Shown here: piece by piece, positions 7,369 through 16,677 of the stretch
Position numbering within the stretch: the first letter of the stretch is position 1
How the letters are laid out: the number at the start of each line of letters is the position of its first letter
Source: Ruminococcaceae bacterium YRB3002
GTDB taxonomy: Bacteria; Bacillota; Clostridia; Saccharofermentanales; Saccharofermentanaceae
Assembly (NCBI GenBank): GCA_900099715.1
Contig: FMTG01000019.1
Span: 1-45,527 of the forward strand
DNA length: 45,527 bases
Direction: 5' to 3'
The notes under the pieces: generated by a model
Database searches by the model: none
Seen by the model: only the letters and a program-made list of their open reading frames with translations
Told to the model about the DNA's origin: nothing
Made by a program: the position numbers and the translations under genes

Positions 7369-9039
7369 ATGAGTGAAGACAGGTATTTCAGCGATAATCT
7401 GATGGAACCCCAGCAGCCGGCCAACGTTGATGTTGACAGCGAGCGTGCCGTCCTGTGTCTTTGCCTTAAGCATGAGAAGGCGCTGGAGAAGTGCGGAAGG
7501 AGTCTGGTCAAGGACGATTTCTCGGATACGCGTAATTCCGTGATCTTCGAAGCGATCTTCTCCCTCTATATGGAGAGCCGCAGGATCGACAGATATACTG
7601 TGGCTGATCTTCTGGAGGATAAGGGACTGCTTGGCAAGGCAGGCGGAAGGGAATATCTGTACGATATAGGAGATATGGTCGCTGTTATCTCCAACATTGA
7701 CGATTATATCGGAAGTGTTGTTGAGAAGAGCAGACTCAGGAAGCTGAACCAGACGCTTGCAAGGTTTGTTCAGATGGCTGCGTCAGGACGCCACAAGGCT
7801 GATGCCATAATAGACCAGACCGTTACGGAACTGTCCGGCATGAGAGCCGAGGACGACGGAATCGGGTTTGAGAAGCTGGATAAGATCCTGAAGGATACTT
7901 TCAATACCATAAGGGAAGTGTCGTCGGGCAATGCCAAGAGGAATGTCGATACCGGTTTCAAGTATCTCGATCAGAAGATGGGCGGCATGGCTCCCGGATC
8001 GCTGAATATCATAGCAGCCAGACCTGGTATGGGTAAGACTGCTTTCGCGATAAATATCGCTACGAATGTGGCAAGGTCGCAGCATATGAACGTCAACTTC
8101 TTCTCGCTCGAGATGAGTAAGGCGGAGATCGGCAACCGTGTGCTCGCTGCCCATTGTAATACGACATCAAGAGATCTTCAGAGGGCGAACCTGCCTGAGG
8201 AGATGCAGAATGAGGTGCTGTCTGCCATAAAGACGCTGCAGGATCTTAATATATATGTTGATGACAAGTCGGACCTGAATCCTGTTACGATGCTTTCCAA
8301 GCTGAAGGAACTGAAGTCCGCAGGCAAGCTGGGTCTTGTCATCGTAGACTATATCCAGCTCATGGGTTCGGGAACAAACAGGGCCGGTGCCAACAGACAG
8401 TCGGAGATCTCGGATATATCCAGGTCGCTTAAGCTGATGGCAAAGGAGATGGGTGTTCCGATAATCGCACTGTCGCAGCTGTCGAGAGGAGCCGAGAAGA
8501 GAGATGATCACACGCCTATGCTGTCGGATCTCAGGGATTCCGGTGCTATCGAGCAGGATGCGGATACGGTAATATTCATTGACAGACCAGATTATTACAA
8601 TAAGGAAGAACGTAAGGAAATCGTGGATGCCCATATCATACTGGCCAAGAACCGTAAGGGTGAGACCGGTAAGGTGACACTGAAGTGGTGGGGCAAGAAG
8701 ACTCTGTTCTTCGATGAGAAAGAAGAGAATTCCAGGCCGGAGGATCCTGAAGTTACCGGAGCTGCGAAGAAGTCTTCGTTTACGAGGACGACGAGCGGCG
8801 CTGCGGCTTCTGCTAATTTCGCACTGGAAGAGGAAGAATATGCTACGGGTGTTGATAACGGCGGACCTGTGCCGCCTCCCGCGCCCCCGCCATTTGATAT
8901 GGATGATCCCGGGATGCCCCCGCCTCCGCCTCCGCCGGAACCGGAGCCGGAAGACACATTAGATGACCTGAATGCGGACAATGACGAGTACTTCAGTGAC
9001 AGTCATGATGATTTCCCCGCAGGTATGATGGACGACTGA
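7369..9039 (+). CDS. dnaB: Replicative DNA helicase DnaB with proline-rich acidic tail
   Basis: A 556-residue ring helicase that unwinds DNA at the fork. The N-terminal domain (about 20-120) begins with NVDVDSERAVL. The RecA-like domain holds Walker A ARPGMGKTAF (217-226), Walker B LVIVDYIQL (323-331) and SQLSRGAEKR. The usual end, WWGKKTLFFD, is at about 450. About 100 more residues follow: Ser/Thr/Ala linker, acidic stretch, a proline block (about 501-527, PPPPPPP) and an Asp-rich end. The reverse strand is not coding-like there. The start has GGAG at 7359-7362; a TTG two codons upstream is less likely. Confidence 0.96.
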   Translation: MSEDRYFSDNLMEPQQPANVDVDSERAVLCLCLKHEKALEKCGRSLVKDDFSDTRNSVIFEAIFSLYMESRRIDRYTVADLLEDKGLLGKAGGREYLYDIGDMVAVISNIDDYIGSVVEKSRLRKLNQTLARFVQMAASGRHKADAIIDQTVTELSGMRAEDDGIGFEKLDKILKDTFNTIREVSSGNAKRNVDTGFKYLDQKMGGMAPGSLNIIAARPGMGKTAFAINIATNVARSQHMNVNFFSLEMSKAEIGNRVLAAHCNTTSRDLQRANLPEEMQNEVLSAIKTLQDLNIYVDDKSDLNPVTMLSKLKELKSAGKLGLVIVDYIQLMGSGTNRAGANRQSEISDISRSLKLMAKEMGVPIIALSQLSRGAEKRDDHTPMLSDLRDSGAIEQDADTVIFIDRPDYYNKEERKEIVDAHIILAKNRKGETGKVTLKWWGKKTLFFDEKEENSRPEDPEVTGAAKKSSFTRTTSGAAASANFALEEEEYATGVDNGGPVPPPAPPPFDMDDPGMPPPPPPPEPEPEDTLDDLNADNDEYFSDSHDDFPAGMMDD

Positions 9040-9053
9040 GAGACACTGGATTC

Positions 9054-10544
9054 ATGAATGAGTTCGTATCTAAGATCAGAGGATTCTGTCTGGCAAATTC
9101 CCTCCTGACACAAGACGGAAGATATGTTGACGGGATCGTTGTCGGTCTGTCCGGCGGGCCTGATTCGGTGGCTCTTCTTAAGGTCCTGGAGGAACTGCGG
9201 TCAGAGGGTGTTTACGAGGGTGCTGTCTATGCCGCACATATAAACCACTTGCTGAGACCGGGTGACTGTGATGAGGACGAGGAATTCGTCCGTGACCTGT
9301 GCAGCAGGCACAATATCCCGCTTGTCTGTGAGAGAACAGACGTGGCAGAGCTGGCAAATAAGACCGGACGCACTGTGGAAGAGGCAGGCAGGATCCTGAG
9401 ATACAGGGTGTTCGAGGAGTACAGAAGCAGTCTTCCGGGTGTTGTGAGAATTGCCGTGGCTCATCACGGTGATGACGTGACGGAGACGTTCATGATGAAT
9501 CTTTTCAGGGGTTCGGGCCTCGAGGGACTCACCGGAATGAAGCCTTTAAGCGGCAATATAATCAGACCTCTCCTTTGTGTTACGAAGCAGGAGATCCTTG
9601 ATTATCTCGGTGATACGCCTTACAGAACGGACCATACGAACTTTGAATCCGAACACACGCGGAATATGTGGCGGAACGAGATAATGCCCAGGATAGCGGA
9701 GGTGTCGGTAAAGACACCGAGGCAGGCTGTCTGGGACACGTCGCAGCTATTGGCATCTGATTCTGAATATATCGCTTCTGAGACATATAAGGCTTACGAT
9801 CTCTGTAAAGTTGAGACCGGCGGTGTCACGATGCTCGATGCGGCAAGGCTAAGGATGTTCCACAGGTCGATAAGCTCAAGAGTCATAAGGCATCTGTATC
9901 TGCTGGTGGCCGGTACACTGAAAGACTTCGAGACGGTCAATCTGGAGGATGCTTCGGACGTACTGAACGGTGACTCCGGAAGGCGTGCGGACATGCCTCA
10001 CAATATAGTCTGTTTTATGCAGAACGGGCTGTTCGGATTCGCTCCGTCAGAACGGATGGTGGAGTACATGGAGGCTGTTGCTGCAGGAATGGGATTTGTC
10101 ACGGCGCCTGAAGGATATGAGCAGGTGATCAGGCTGAACAGCTTAAGTGACACCTTTTATACAGAATTGCCTGATTCAGGGATTCAAATTAGTGTCCGGA
10201 TAATTGAGAATTACGAGGATATAGAGTATAATGGTAAATCGTGGTTTTGTCCGCTCGAACTTATATCCGGAGACCCGGTAATATGCACACCGGCGGGAGG
10301 AAGTGCCTTTCGCAAGGCTGGATCAGAGGGTTCGAAGCCGGTCCGGCAGCTCCTGAAGGATCTTAAGGTCCCGAGAGAGGTGAGGGACCGGATCGTGGGG
10401 ATAAGGGATGATCAGATGGTCTGCTTTATTCCGGGGATAGGCCACGGCAAGGGCTTTGTTAGTGAACTGTCCATGGCACGCTGCCTGGAAGGCGCCGCAG
10501 GGGACAGGGAAGCTGGCAGAGTGCTGGAGATAAGGTTCGGATAA
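9054..10544 (+). CDS. tilS: tRNA(Ile)-lysidine synthase
   Basis: A 496-residue enzyme that converts C34 of tRNA-Ile(CAU) to lysidine with ATP and lysine, so the tRNA reads AUA. The PP-loop SGGPDS is at 33-38, followed by the conserved AHINHLLR and HHGDDVTETFMMNLFRGSGLEGLTGM-type segments. The C-terminal part (about 410-490) resembles the TilS C-terminal domain (VRQLLKDLKVPREVRDRI). It lies 14 nt after dnaB, with hpt 12 nt downstream; tilS-hpt-ftsH is a classic Firmicutes order. No strong ribosome site is visible before the ATG, which suggests translational coupling. Confidence 0.95.
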   Translation: MNEFVSKIRGFCLANSLLTQDGRYVDGIVVGLSGGPDSVALLKVLEELRSEGVYEGAVYAAHINHLLRPGDCDEDEEFVRDLCSRHNIPLVCERTDVAELANKTGRTVEEAGRILRYRVFEEYRSSLPGVVRIAVAHHGDDVTETFMMNLFRGSGLEGLTGMKPLSGNIIRPLLCVTKQEILDYLGDTPYRTDHTNFESEHTRNMWRNEIMPRIAEVSVKTPRQAVWDTSQLLASDSEYIASETYKAYDLCKVETGGVTMLDAARLRMFHRSISSRVIRHLYLLVAGTLKDFETVNLEDASDVLNGDSGRRADMPHNIVCFMQNGLFGFAPSERMVEYMEAVAAGMGFVTAPEGYEQVIRLNSLSDTFYTELPDSGIQISVRIIENYEDIEYNGKSWFCPLELISGDPVICTPAGGSAFRKAGSEGSKPVRQLLKDLKVPREVRDRIVGIRDDQMVCFIPGIGHGKGFVSELSMARCLEGAAGDREAGRVLEIRFG

Positions 10545-10556
10545 GGAGAGAATGCC

Positions 10557-11096
10557 ATGAATGCTGACACATCTAAGGTATTGATCACTGATGAACAGAT
10601 CAATGAGATGCTTGACAGGGTATCCTCTGAGATCAACCGCGACTACGAGGGCAGAGAACTCGTAGTGATCGGAATCCTTACCGGTGCCTACATCTTCACG
10701 GCTGATCTCACCAGGAGGCTCACGATGCCTGTGAATGTTGACTTTATGCAGGTGTCAAGCTATCAGGGTACCAGATCCACGGGGATCCTTACCATCAGGA
10801 AGGATCTTACGGTCGATGTGCAGGATCAGGACGTTCTTGTCGTTGAGGATATCATCGACACGGGAAGGACACTCGCTCTTCTTCGTGAAGAGCTCTACGG
10901 CAGGGGAGCGAAGAGCGTGAAGCTGTGCGCTGCTTTCGATAAGCCGGCGAGAAGGATAATCGATATTGTCCCCGATTACAGGGGGATAGTTGTACCGGAC
11001 GAGTTCATCGTCGGATACGGGCTGGACTATAACGGACAGTTCCGTAATATAAAAAATGTCAGGATATGTGAGGTAATTGATGGACGACCAGAATGA
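10557..11096 (+). CDS. hpt: Hypoxanthine phosphoribosyltransferase
   Basis: A 179-residue purine salvage enzyme that makes IMP or GMP from hypoxanthine or guanine and PRPP. The PRPP-binding motif VLVVEDIIDTGRTL is clear. DFMQVSSYQGTRSTG and the ending VPDEFIVGYGLDYNGQFRN are diagnostic of Hpt. It has GGAGAG before the ATG and overlaps ftsH by 17 nt. Together with xpt and the nucleoside importer downstream it gives the window a purine salvage theme. Confidence 0.96.
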   Translation: MNADTSKVLITDEQINEMLDRVSSEINRDYEGRELVVIGILTGAYIFTADLTRRLTMPVNVDFMQVSSYQGTRSTGILTIRKDLTVDVQDQDVLVVEDIIDTGRTLALLREELYGRGAKSVKLCAAFDKPARRIIDIVPDYRGIVVPDEFIVGYGLDYNGQFRNIKNVRICEVIDGRPE

Positions 11097-13083
11097 TAAA
11101 GTAAAGAGGGAGGTATCCTTCAGACCGGGAGGCGGTTTTATCTTCTATGCCGTAATGCTCCTGATACTGATCGGATTCTCTATCTTTGTATTCGGCAATA
11201 ACTACGGATCACAGGAGACAAAGTCCCTGTCCGATCTCATGAGCTATATTACGAGTGAGGAATATGAGGTCTCCGAAGTAGTTGTCAACGGCACGAAAGT
11301 AGTCATGACCTACAAGGAGAAGGGCAGCAACACAACTAAAAGCCTTGTCCAGCAGATCCCCGCGGAGTACGTGGATGACCTGGTGGACAAACTGCAGGCG
11401 GCTAAGTCCAAGGGACAGATCAAGAGCTATGACTACACTGAGCCTTTCGACTGGAGTGCGGTACTGAATGTTGTACTCTTCGCGGCGACTCTGGTGGTAG
11501 TTGTGCTTGTGTTCCTCAGTCTGTCGAGGCAGGCGAAGGACAGCAACAGTGTTTTCAGCTTCGGTAACAACAGGGCTAAGCTCAGCAACCCCGATGAGGT
11601 GGAGGTGCGCTTCAGCGATGTTGCCGGATGTGTGGAGGAGAAGGAAGAACTGGCTGAGGTCGTTGACTTCCTCAAATATCCCAAGAAGTATCAGGAACTG
11701 GGTGCGAAGATCCCCAAGGGTGTTCTTCTTTACGGCCCTCCGGGAACAGGTAAGACATTGCTTGCCCGTGCCGTTGCAGGCGAGGCAGGCGTTAAGTTCT
11801 TCTATATCTCCGGTTCTGACTTCGTTGAGATGCTGGTCGGTGTTGGTGCTTCCCGTGTAAGGAGCCTGTTCGCAGATGCCAAGAGAGAGGCGCCTTCTGT
11901 AGTTTTCATCGACGAGATCGATGCCGTAGGACGTAAGAGAGGTGCGGGTCTTGGCGGCGGCCAGGACGAGCGTGAGCAGACTCTGAACCAGATCCTCGTA
12001 GAGATGGACGGTTTCTCACCTAATGCGAATGTTATCGTCATCGCGGCAACAAACCGTGTTGACGTTCTTGATCCGGCTCTCCTGAGACCCGGACGTTTTG
12101 ACAGAAGAGTCATGGTAAACATGCCCGATACTGACGGAAGGGAAGAAATCCTCAAGATCCACGCACGTAACAAGAAGCTTGCTGATGACGTGAACCTCCA
12201 TGAGGTTGCGCTTTCCACAGTCGGATTCACCGGTGCAGATCTTGAGAACCTTCTGAACGAGGCTGCGCTTCTTGCAGCACGGAAGAATCTCGAGAAGATC
12301 ACCATGCAGGAGATCACAGATGCCACATTCCGTGTGCAGATGGGTCCCGAGAAGAAGTCCAAGAAGCTTACAGACAAGGTAAAGCGCCTTACTTCTTATC
12401 ACGAGGCAGGCCACGCTGTCGTGCTTCGTGCCACATCCGATTTCCAGAAAGTGGACCGTGTGACGATAATCCCAGCGGGTGGAGCAGGCGGATATACTGC
12501 TTTCAAGCCTATCGAGGACACTGATTTCTACACAGAGAAAATGCTCCTCGACATGATCAAGATGAGCCTCGGCGGCCGCGCCGCTGAAGAGATATTCCTT
12601 GGCGAGGTAAGCACAGGAGCCGCTTCGGACCTCCGTCAGTGCAACCACATCGCCATGAACATGATCAAGCGCTACGGCCTGTCATCCAAGTTCAGGAACC
12701 TGGTATTCGGCGACGACAATGATGAGGTATTCCTGGGTTATTCCTTTGGTCAGGTTCAGAGCTATTCCGACAGCACTGCGGCAGCCATCGATCAGGAGGT
12801 CAAGGAGATCATTGACAAGTGCTATGCAGAAGCCAAGGCAATCCTCATGGAGAAGCGCAATGTCGTTGAAGGTCTTGCAAAGCGCCTCATTGCCAAGAAC
12901 ACTGTTGACGGTCCCGAGTTCGAGAAGATCTACGAGGCGGACGGGGATCTTGCAGGTCTTGAGGTTGGTCTTGGAGATTCAGGCAGCGTAAGTGATATCG
13001 GAAGCACAGGATATGGAAGTGACTTCGGTTCTGAGAAGACTGCTGACAGCAGCGCTGACAGTTCAGAGCCCAAAGACGAGTAA
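11080..13083 (+). CDS. ftsH: ATP-dependent zinc metalloprotease FtsH
   Basis: A 667-residue membrane AAA+ protease that degrades membrane and regulatory proteins. TM helices are at about 20-39 and 127-147, flanking a small extracytoplasmic domain. Walker A GPPGTGKT is at 219-226, Walker B VVFIDEIDAVG follows, and the zinc site HEAGH is at 441-445. The tail (about 625-667) is Ser/Gly/Asp-rich and low complexity. I use the ATG at 11080 rather than the TTG one codon upstream; AGGT lies just before it, and the start is inside hpt. A terminator follows at 13114. Confidence 0.97.
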   Translation: MDDQNDKVKREVSFRPGGGFIFYAVMLLILIGFSIFVFGNNYGSQETKSLSDLMSYITSEEYEVSEVVVNGTKVVMTYKEKGSNTTKSLVQQIPAEYVDDLVDKLQAAKSKGQIKSYDYTEPFDWSAVLNVVLFAATLVVVVLVFLSLSRQAKDSNSVFSFGNNRAKLSNPDEVEVRFSDVAGCVEEKEELAEVVDFLKYPKKYQELGAKIPKGVLLYGPPGTGKTLLARAVAGEAGVKFFYISGSDFVEMLVGVGASRVRSLFADAKREAPSVVFIDEIDAVGRKRGAGLGGGQDEREQTLNQILVEMDGFSPNANVIVIAATNRVDVLDPALLRPGRFDRRVMVNMPDTDGREEILKIHARNKKLADDVNLHEVALSTVGFTGADLENLLNEAALLAARKNLEKITMQEITDATFRVQMGPEKKSKKLTDKVKRLTSYHEAGHAVVLRATSDFQKVDRVTIIPAGGAGGYTAFKPIEDTDFYTEKMLLDMIKMSLGGRAAEEIFLGEVSTGAASDLRQCNHIAMNMIKRYGLSSKFRNLVFGDDNDEVFLGYSFGQVQSYSDSTAAAIDQEVKEIIDKCYAEAKAILMEKRNVVEGLAKRLIAKNTVDGPEFEKIYEADGDLAGLEVGLGDSGSVSDIGSTGYGSDFGSEKTADSSADSSEPKDE

Positions 13084-13113
13084 ATGTAAATACATCAACC
13101 AGTGTTAACAAAA

Positions 13114-13138
13114 GCGGCCGGAGCGATCCGGCCGTTTT
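13114..13138 (+). terminator. Intrinsic terminator after ftsH
   Basis: CGGCCGGA (13115-13122) pairs with TCCGGCCG (13127-13134) around the loop GCGA, followed by TTTTCG. Confidence 0.88.
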
Positions 13139-13171
13139 CGCGCAGAAGAAGCAGGTACACAGATGAAAAAA

Positions 13172-13200
13172 GGTGAAAAAGGAACCGTCCCCATTTCACC
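13172..13200 (-). repeat. REP-like palindrome upstream of xpt
   Basis: GGTGAA (13172-13177) and TTCACC (13195-13200) flank GGAACCGTCCCCA, the minus-strand reading of the GGGGACGGTTC core. A possible -10 (TATGAT, 13211-13216) for xpt lies directly after it, so the repeat may supply the -35 region. Confidence 0.75.
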
Positions 13201-13251
13201 AAAAAGATGGTATGATAAAGGGGTATTTCGATGAGCTCGGAGGGCAGATCT

Positions 13252-13830
13252 ATGCGTGAACTTGAAGAGAGGATCCTGAGAGACGGTGAGGTATATCCCG
13301 GGGGCGTGCTGAAGGTCGGTTCGTTTCTTAATCAGCAGATAGATACGGCGCTGATGACGAAGATGGGACAGGCGATCGCTGAACAGTTCAAGGATGACGG
13401 AGTTACCAAGATACTGACGATCGAGACGAGCGGCATCGTGCTTGCTTTCGCAACGGCTCAGGCGCTGGGTGTGCCGATGATATTCGCCAAGAAGCATAAG
13501 TCGAATAATCTGGATCCGGTGCTGATCTCCACTAAGGTATTCTCTTACACGCATCAGGTGAATTATGACGTGGTGATTGCCCGCGATTTTATAGACAAGA
13601 CTGATAATATTCTCATCGTTGATGATTTTCTAGCTAAGGGCAATGCGATACTCGGTCTCCTGGAGATGGTCGAGACAGCTGACGCGAACTGCGCAGGTGC
13701 GGCCGTAGCCATAGAGAAGGGATTCCAGAGCGGCGGAAAGAAGATCAGGGATCTTGGTATAAAGCTCGTGTCTCTGGCGATAATCGATTCCATGAGCGAT
13801 GACTCGCTGACATTTGTACCTCAGGATTAA
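13252..13830 (+). CDS. xpt: Xanthine phosphoribosyltransferase
   Basis: A 192-residue enzyme that makes XMP from xanthine and PRPP. The PRPP motif ILIVDDFLAKGNA and the segments VLKVGSFLNQQID and TIETSGIVLAFATAQALGVP are characteristic. I chose the ATG at 13252, seven bases after GGAGGG; this matches the family length of about 190, whereas the ATG at 13231 adds seven residues. In B. subtilis xpt has a guanine riboswitch, but here the possible -10 is only about 40 nt before the start, leaving no room for one. The next gene starts 12 nt downstream, so salvage and uptake are likely co-expressed. Confidence 0.94.
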   Translation: MRELEERILRDGEVYPGGVLKVGSFLNQQIDTALMTKMGQAIAEQFKDDGVTKILTIETSGIVLAFATAQALGVPMIFAKKHKSNNLDPVLISTKVFSYTHQVNYDVVIARDFIDKTDNILIVDDFLAKGNAILGLLEMVETADANCAGAAVAIEKGFQSGGKKIRDLGIKLVSLAIIDSMSDDSLTFVPQD

Positions 13831-13842
13831 CGGGAACAGATA

Positions 13843-15045
13843 ATGAAGAAAGTTATATCACTGATCATCACAGCCGCAATCATGGCCGTGTCGCTTTTTA
13901 CTTTCGCAGGCTGCGGGGCAAAGGACGGGGATAACGGACAGGGCGATTTTATCGTCGGAGCGATCTATATCAACAGCCAGAATGATACTTCCGGCTACAC
14001 TTACGCACATCACAAAGGTCTTGTGAAGGCCATGCAGGATCTGGGACTCGATACCACGAGACATCTGAAGATCGTTGATAACGTGGAGGAGGACGATATG
14101 GCCGTGTCCAACGCCATCGATCTGCTGGCGGGCCAGGGATGTGACATTATCTTCGGCATCAGCTTTGGATATATAAATGCCATGAAGGAGAAGTCGGAGG
14201 AGTTCTCGGACATTGTTTTCTCGCATGCCACGGGCTATATGTCCAACGATACGAACTTTAATAACTATTTCGGAAGGATATATCAGGCGAGGTACCTGTC
14301 GGGCATCGCTGCCGGGTTCAAGAGTCTTGCTCTGGGGAATAACAATATCGGATATGTGTCGGCATGGGGCACCGAGTATGCCGAGACGTGCTCGGGTATC
14401 AATGCTTTCGCGCTGGGTGCGAGATCGGTCAATCCCGATGCGGTGATACATGTGAAGAAGATCTCCGCGTGGGGCGATCAGGAGAAGGAGCGGCAGGCGG
14501 CAGAGGTCCTTATCGATACGTATGATTGCTGCGTTATCGGTCAGCACTGCGACTCCGCGCAGCCTCAGCTTGTGGCCCAGGAGAAGGGAATGTTTGGCTG
14601 CGGATACAACTCTGACATGACCTCACAGGCACCCAATGCGCATCTTACGGCTCCCATCTGGAACTGGGATGTTTACTACAGATATGCCATCGAGACGGCG
14701 ATGAACAACCCGGCTTCACAGTTTGTTTCCACGGTAGGCAACTACTATGGCGGCCTCGTGGAGGGCATGGTGGATCTGACACCGCTGTCAGCCAACTGCG
14801 AGCCCGGAACAGATGAAGCCATCAGGCTGGCAAGGGAAGCGATGGTAACAGGAACATGGGATGTCTTCTCCGGCTCCAAACTTGTCTTTACAGTCAGGGG
14901 CGGCAATGTGGAGATGTCCATCGTCGGGGACGCGCTCCTTGACAACGCAGGCAATGAGATAGTGCCCGCAGGTGGTCCGTCCGTTGACGATGGAGTCATC
15001 CAGGGCAGCATGAACTACTATTTGGAAGGCGTTATAGCCGAGTGA
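13843..15045 (+). CDS. BMP/PnrA-family nucleoside-binding lipoprotein
   Basis: A 400-residue substrate-binding lipoprotein. A signal peptide ends in the lipobox FAGC with the lipidated Cys at 24. The mature part has the BMP family pattern (AYSYAH-like YTYAHHKGL, IIFGISFGYINAM, FSHATGY, NNIGYVSAWG) as in PnrA and BmpA, purine nucleoside receptors. It heads the transport part of a set with a double ABC ATPase and two permeases, and follows xpt by 12 nt, which supports purine nucleoside uptake. Lipidation would be done by Lgt, encoded at 42538. Confidence 0.92.
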   Translation: MKKVISLIITAAIMAVSLFTFAGCGAKDGDNGQGDFIVGAIYINSQNDTSGYTYAHHKGLVKAMQDLGLDTTRHLKIVDNVEEDDMAVSNAIDLLAGQGCDIIFGISFGYINAMKEKSEEFSDIVFSHATGYMSNDTNFNNYFGRIYQARYLSGIAAGFKSLALGNNNIGYVSAWGTEYAETCSGINAFALGARSVNPDAVIHVKKISAWGDQEKERQAAEVLIDTYDCCVIGQHCDSAQPQLVAQEKGMFGCGYNSDMTSQAPNAHLTAPIWNWDVYYRYAIETAMNNPASQFVSTVGNYYGGLVEGMVDLTPLSANCEPGTDEAIRLAREAMVTGTWDVFSGSKLVFTVRGGNVEMSIVGDALLDNAGNEIVPAGGPSVDDGVIQGSMNYYLEGVIAE

Positions 15046-15054
15046 GGATGAGCC

Positions 15055-16677
15055 ATGGCAGACGAGCCGTACGCGATCGAACTTCGCGGGATATGCAAGA
15101 CATTCGGCAGTATTAAGGCCAACAGGAACATCAACCTGACTCTTAAAAAGGGCGAGATCCTGGCGCTCCTGGGCGAGAACGGCTCAGGCAAGACAACCCT
15201 TATGAACATGCTCTCGGGCATCTATACGCCTGACGCAGGCAGCGTCTTCATAAACGGCGCGAAAGTAACGATCTCGTCTCCCGAGGATTCCGCGAAGCTC
15301 GGCATCGGAATGGTCCACCAGCATTTCAAACTGGTCGAGAACTTCTCCTGCGCCGACAATATATGGATCGGTGCCAGAGACAAAGGATTCCTCCTGAAGA
15401 AAGACAGATACAAGATCATCGAAGATATGGCCTCCGAGTTCGGCTTCGAGATCGATCCCCGTAAGCTCGTCTCCATGATGAGCGTCTCGGAGAAACAGAC
15501 ACTGGAGATCCTCAAGGTCCTGTACTACGGTGCCTCCGTGATAATACTTGACGAACCGACGGCTGTGCTCACTGTGCAGGAGACGAGGAAGCTTTTCGAT
15601 GTGCTGCGCAGAATGAAGGAATCCGGCCATTCGGTGATAATAATCACTCACAAGCTCAACGAGGTCATGGAGATCTCCGACCGCGTGGCAGTGCTCAGAA
15701 AGGGTGAGTATATAGATACCGTAGTCACATCGGAGACCACGGAGAAGAAACTCACGGAACTCATGGTGGGCCGCAAGATCGAACTGAACATCAACCGCCC
15801 CGCGCCCAACAAGACAAAGCCGCTGCTGGAGATCCGCAACCTCACTGTCCTCAACGACGAGGGCTCTGTGGCTGTCGATGACCTCCGCTTCTACATCAGG
15901 GGCGGCGAGATCCTTGGCGTCGCCGGTATCGCAGGCTCCGGCCAGAAGGAACTGTGCGAGGCAATAGCGGGCCTGCGGCACGTGGAACGCGGCAAGATAA
16001 TCCACAAAGGACGCAACATCGCGGGACTTCCTCCCAAGACGATCTTCGAGGCGGGCATCGCTTTCTCGTTCATACCTGAGGACAGGCTCGGCATGGGGCT
16101 GGCACCCAACATGTCCATCGTGGATAACGTGATACTCAAGAAATACAAGTACGGCACGAGTCCTTTCGTCGACCGCAAGAGCGGAAGGGTGGAGGCCGAA
16201 GATATAGTGAAGAGATATGAGGTGGTGACCACCTCCGTCGATGCGCCCGTAAGGCAGATGTCCGGCGGCAACGTACAGAAGGTTCTTCTCGGCAGAGAGA
16301 TCAATGCATCACCCAACGTGCTCATCACGGCATACCCGGTAAGAGGCCTGGACATCAATTCATCATATCTGGTCTATGACACCCTGAACGCCCAGAAAGC
16401 AAAGGGCGTAGGTGTCCTCTTCGTCGGTGAGGACCTGGATGTCATGATGGAACTGTGCGACAAGATAATGGTAATGTGCCACGGCCGCCTGATGGGCGTT
16501 GTCCGCGCCGTCAATACGAACAAGGAAGAGCTGGGCCTCATGATGACAGGCGCTCTTGACCTTGTCAATGCGAAAGAGGACAAGCCTGCAGGCATCGCAG
16601 TCGATTCCGCACTGACTCTTGAAGAGTGGGAGCGGGAGATCGAAGCGGAAGATAAGGAGGTGGACAAAAATGACTAA
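15055..16677 (+). CDS. Nucleoside ABC transporter ATP-binding protein (two ABC domains)
   Basis: A 540-residue ATPase with tandem ABC domains, the NupA/RbsA-like layout. Domain 1: Walker A GENGSGKTT (40-48), MSVSEKQTLEI in place of the usual signature (about 142-152), Walker B VIILDEPT (162-169). Domain 2: degenerate Walker A GIAGSGQKEL (291-300), signature MSGGNVQK (402-409), then NVLITAYPVRGLD where a DEPTRGLD is expected. Such a catalytically weak second domain is normal in this family. It starts 9 nt after the lipoprotein gene and overlaps the first permease by 8 nt. Confidence 0.94.
   Translation: MADEPYAIELRGICKTFGSIKANRNINLTLKKGEILALLGENGSGKTTLMNMLSGIYTPDAGSVFINGAKVTISSPEDSAKLGIGMVHQHFKLVENFSCADNIWIGARDKGFLLKKDRYKIIEDMASEFGFEIDPRKLVSMMSVSEKQTLEILKVLYYGASVIILDEPTAVLTVQETRKLFDVLRRMKESGHSVIIITHKLNEVMEISDRVAVLRKGEYIDTVVTSETTEKKLTELMVGRKIELNINRPAPNKTKPLLEIRNLTVLNDEGSVAVDDLRFYIRGGEILGVAGIAGSGQKELCEAIAGLRHVERGKIIHKGRNIAGLPPKTIFEAGIAFSFIPEDRLGMGLAPNMSIVDNVILKKYKYGTSPFVDRKSGRVEAEDIVKRYEVVTTSVDAPVRQMSGGNVQKVLLGREINASPNVLITAYPVRGLDINSSYLVYDTLNAQKAKGVGVLFVGEDLDVMMELCDKIMVMCHGRLMGVVRAVNTNKEELGLMMTGALDLVNAKEDKPAGIAVDSALTLEEWEREIEAEDKEVDKND

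Noticed and set aside
13201-13251. Purine riboswitch before xpt
   Set aside because: About 40 nt between the possible -10 and the start is too short for the aptamer, and no matching core is seen.
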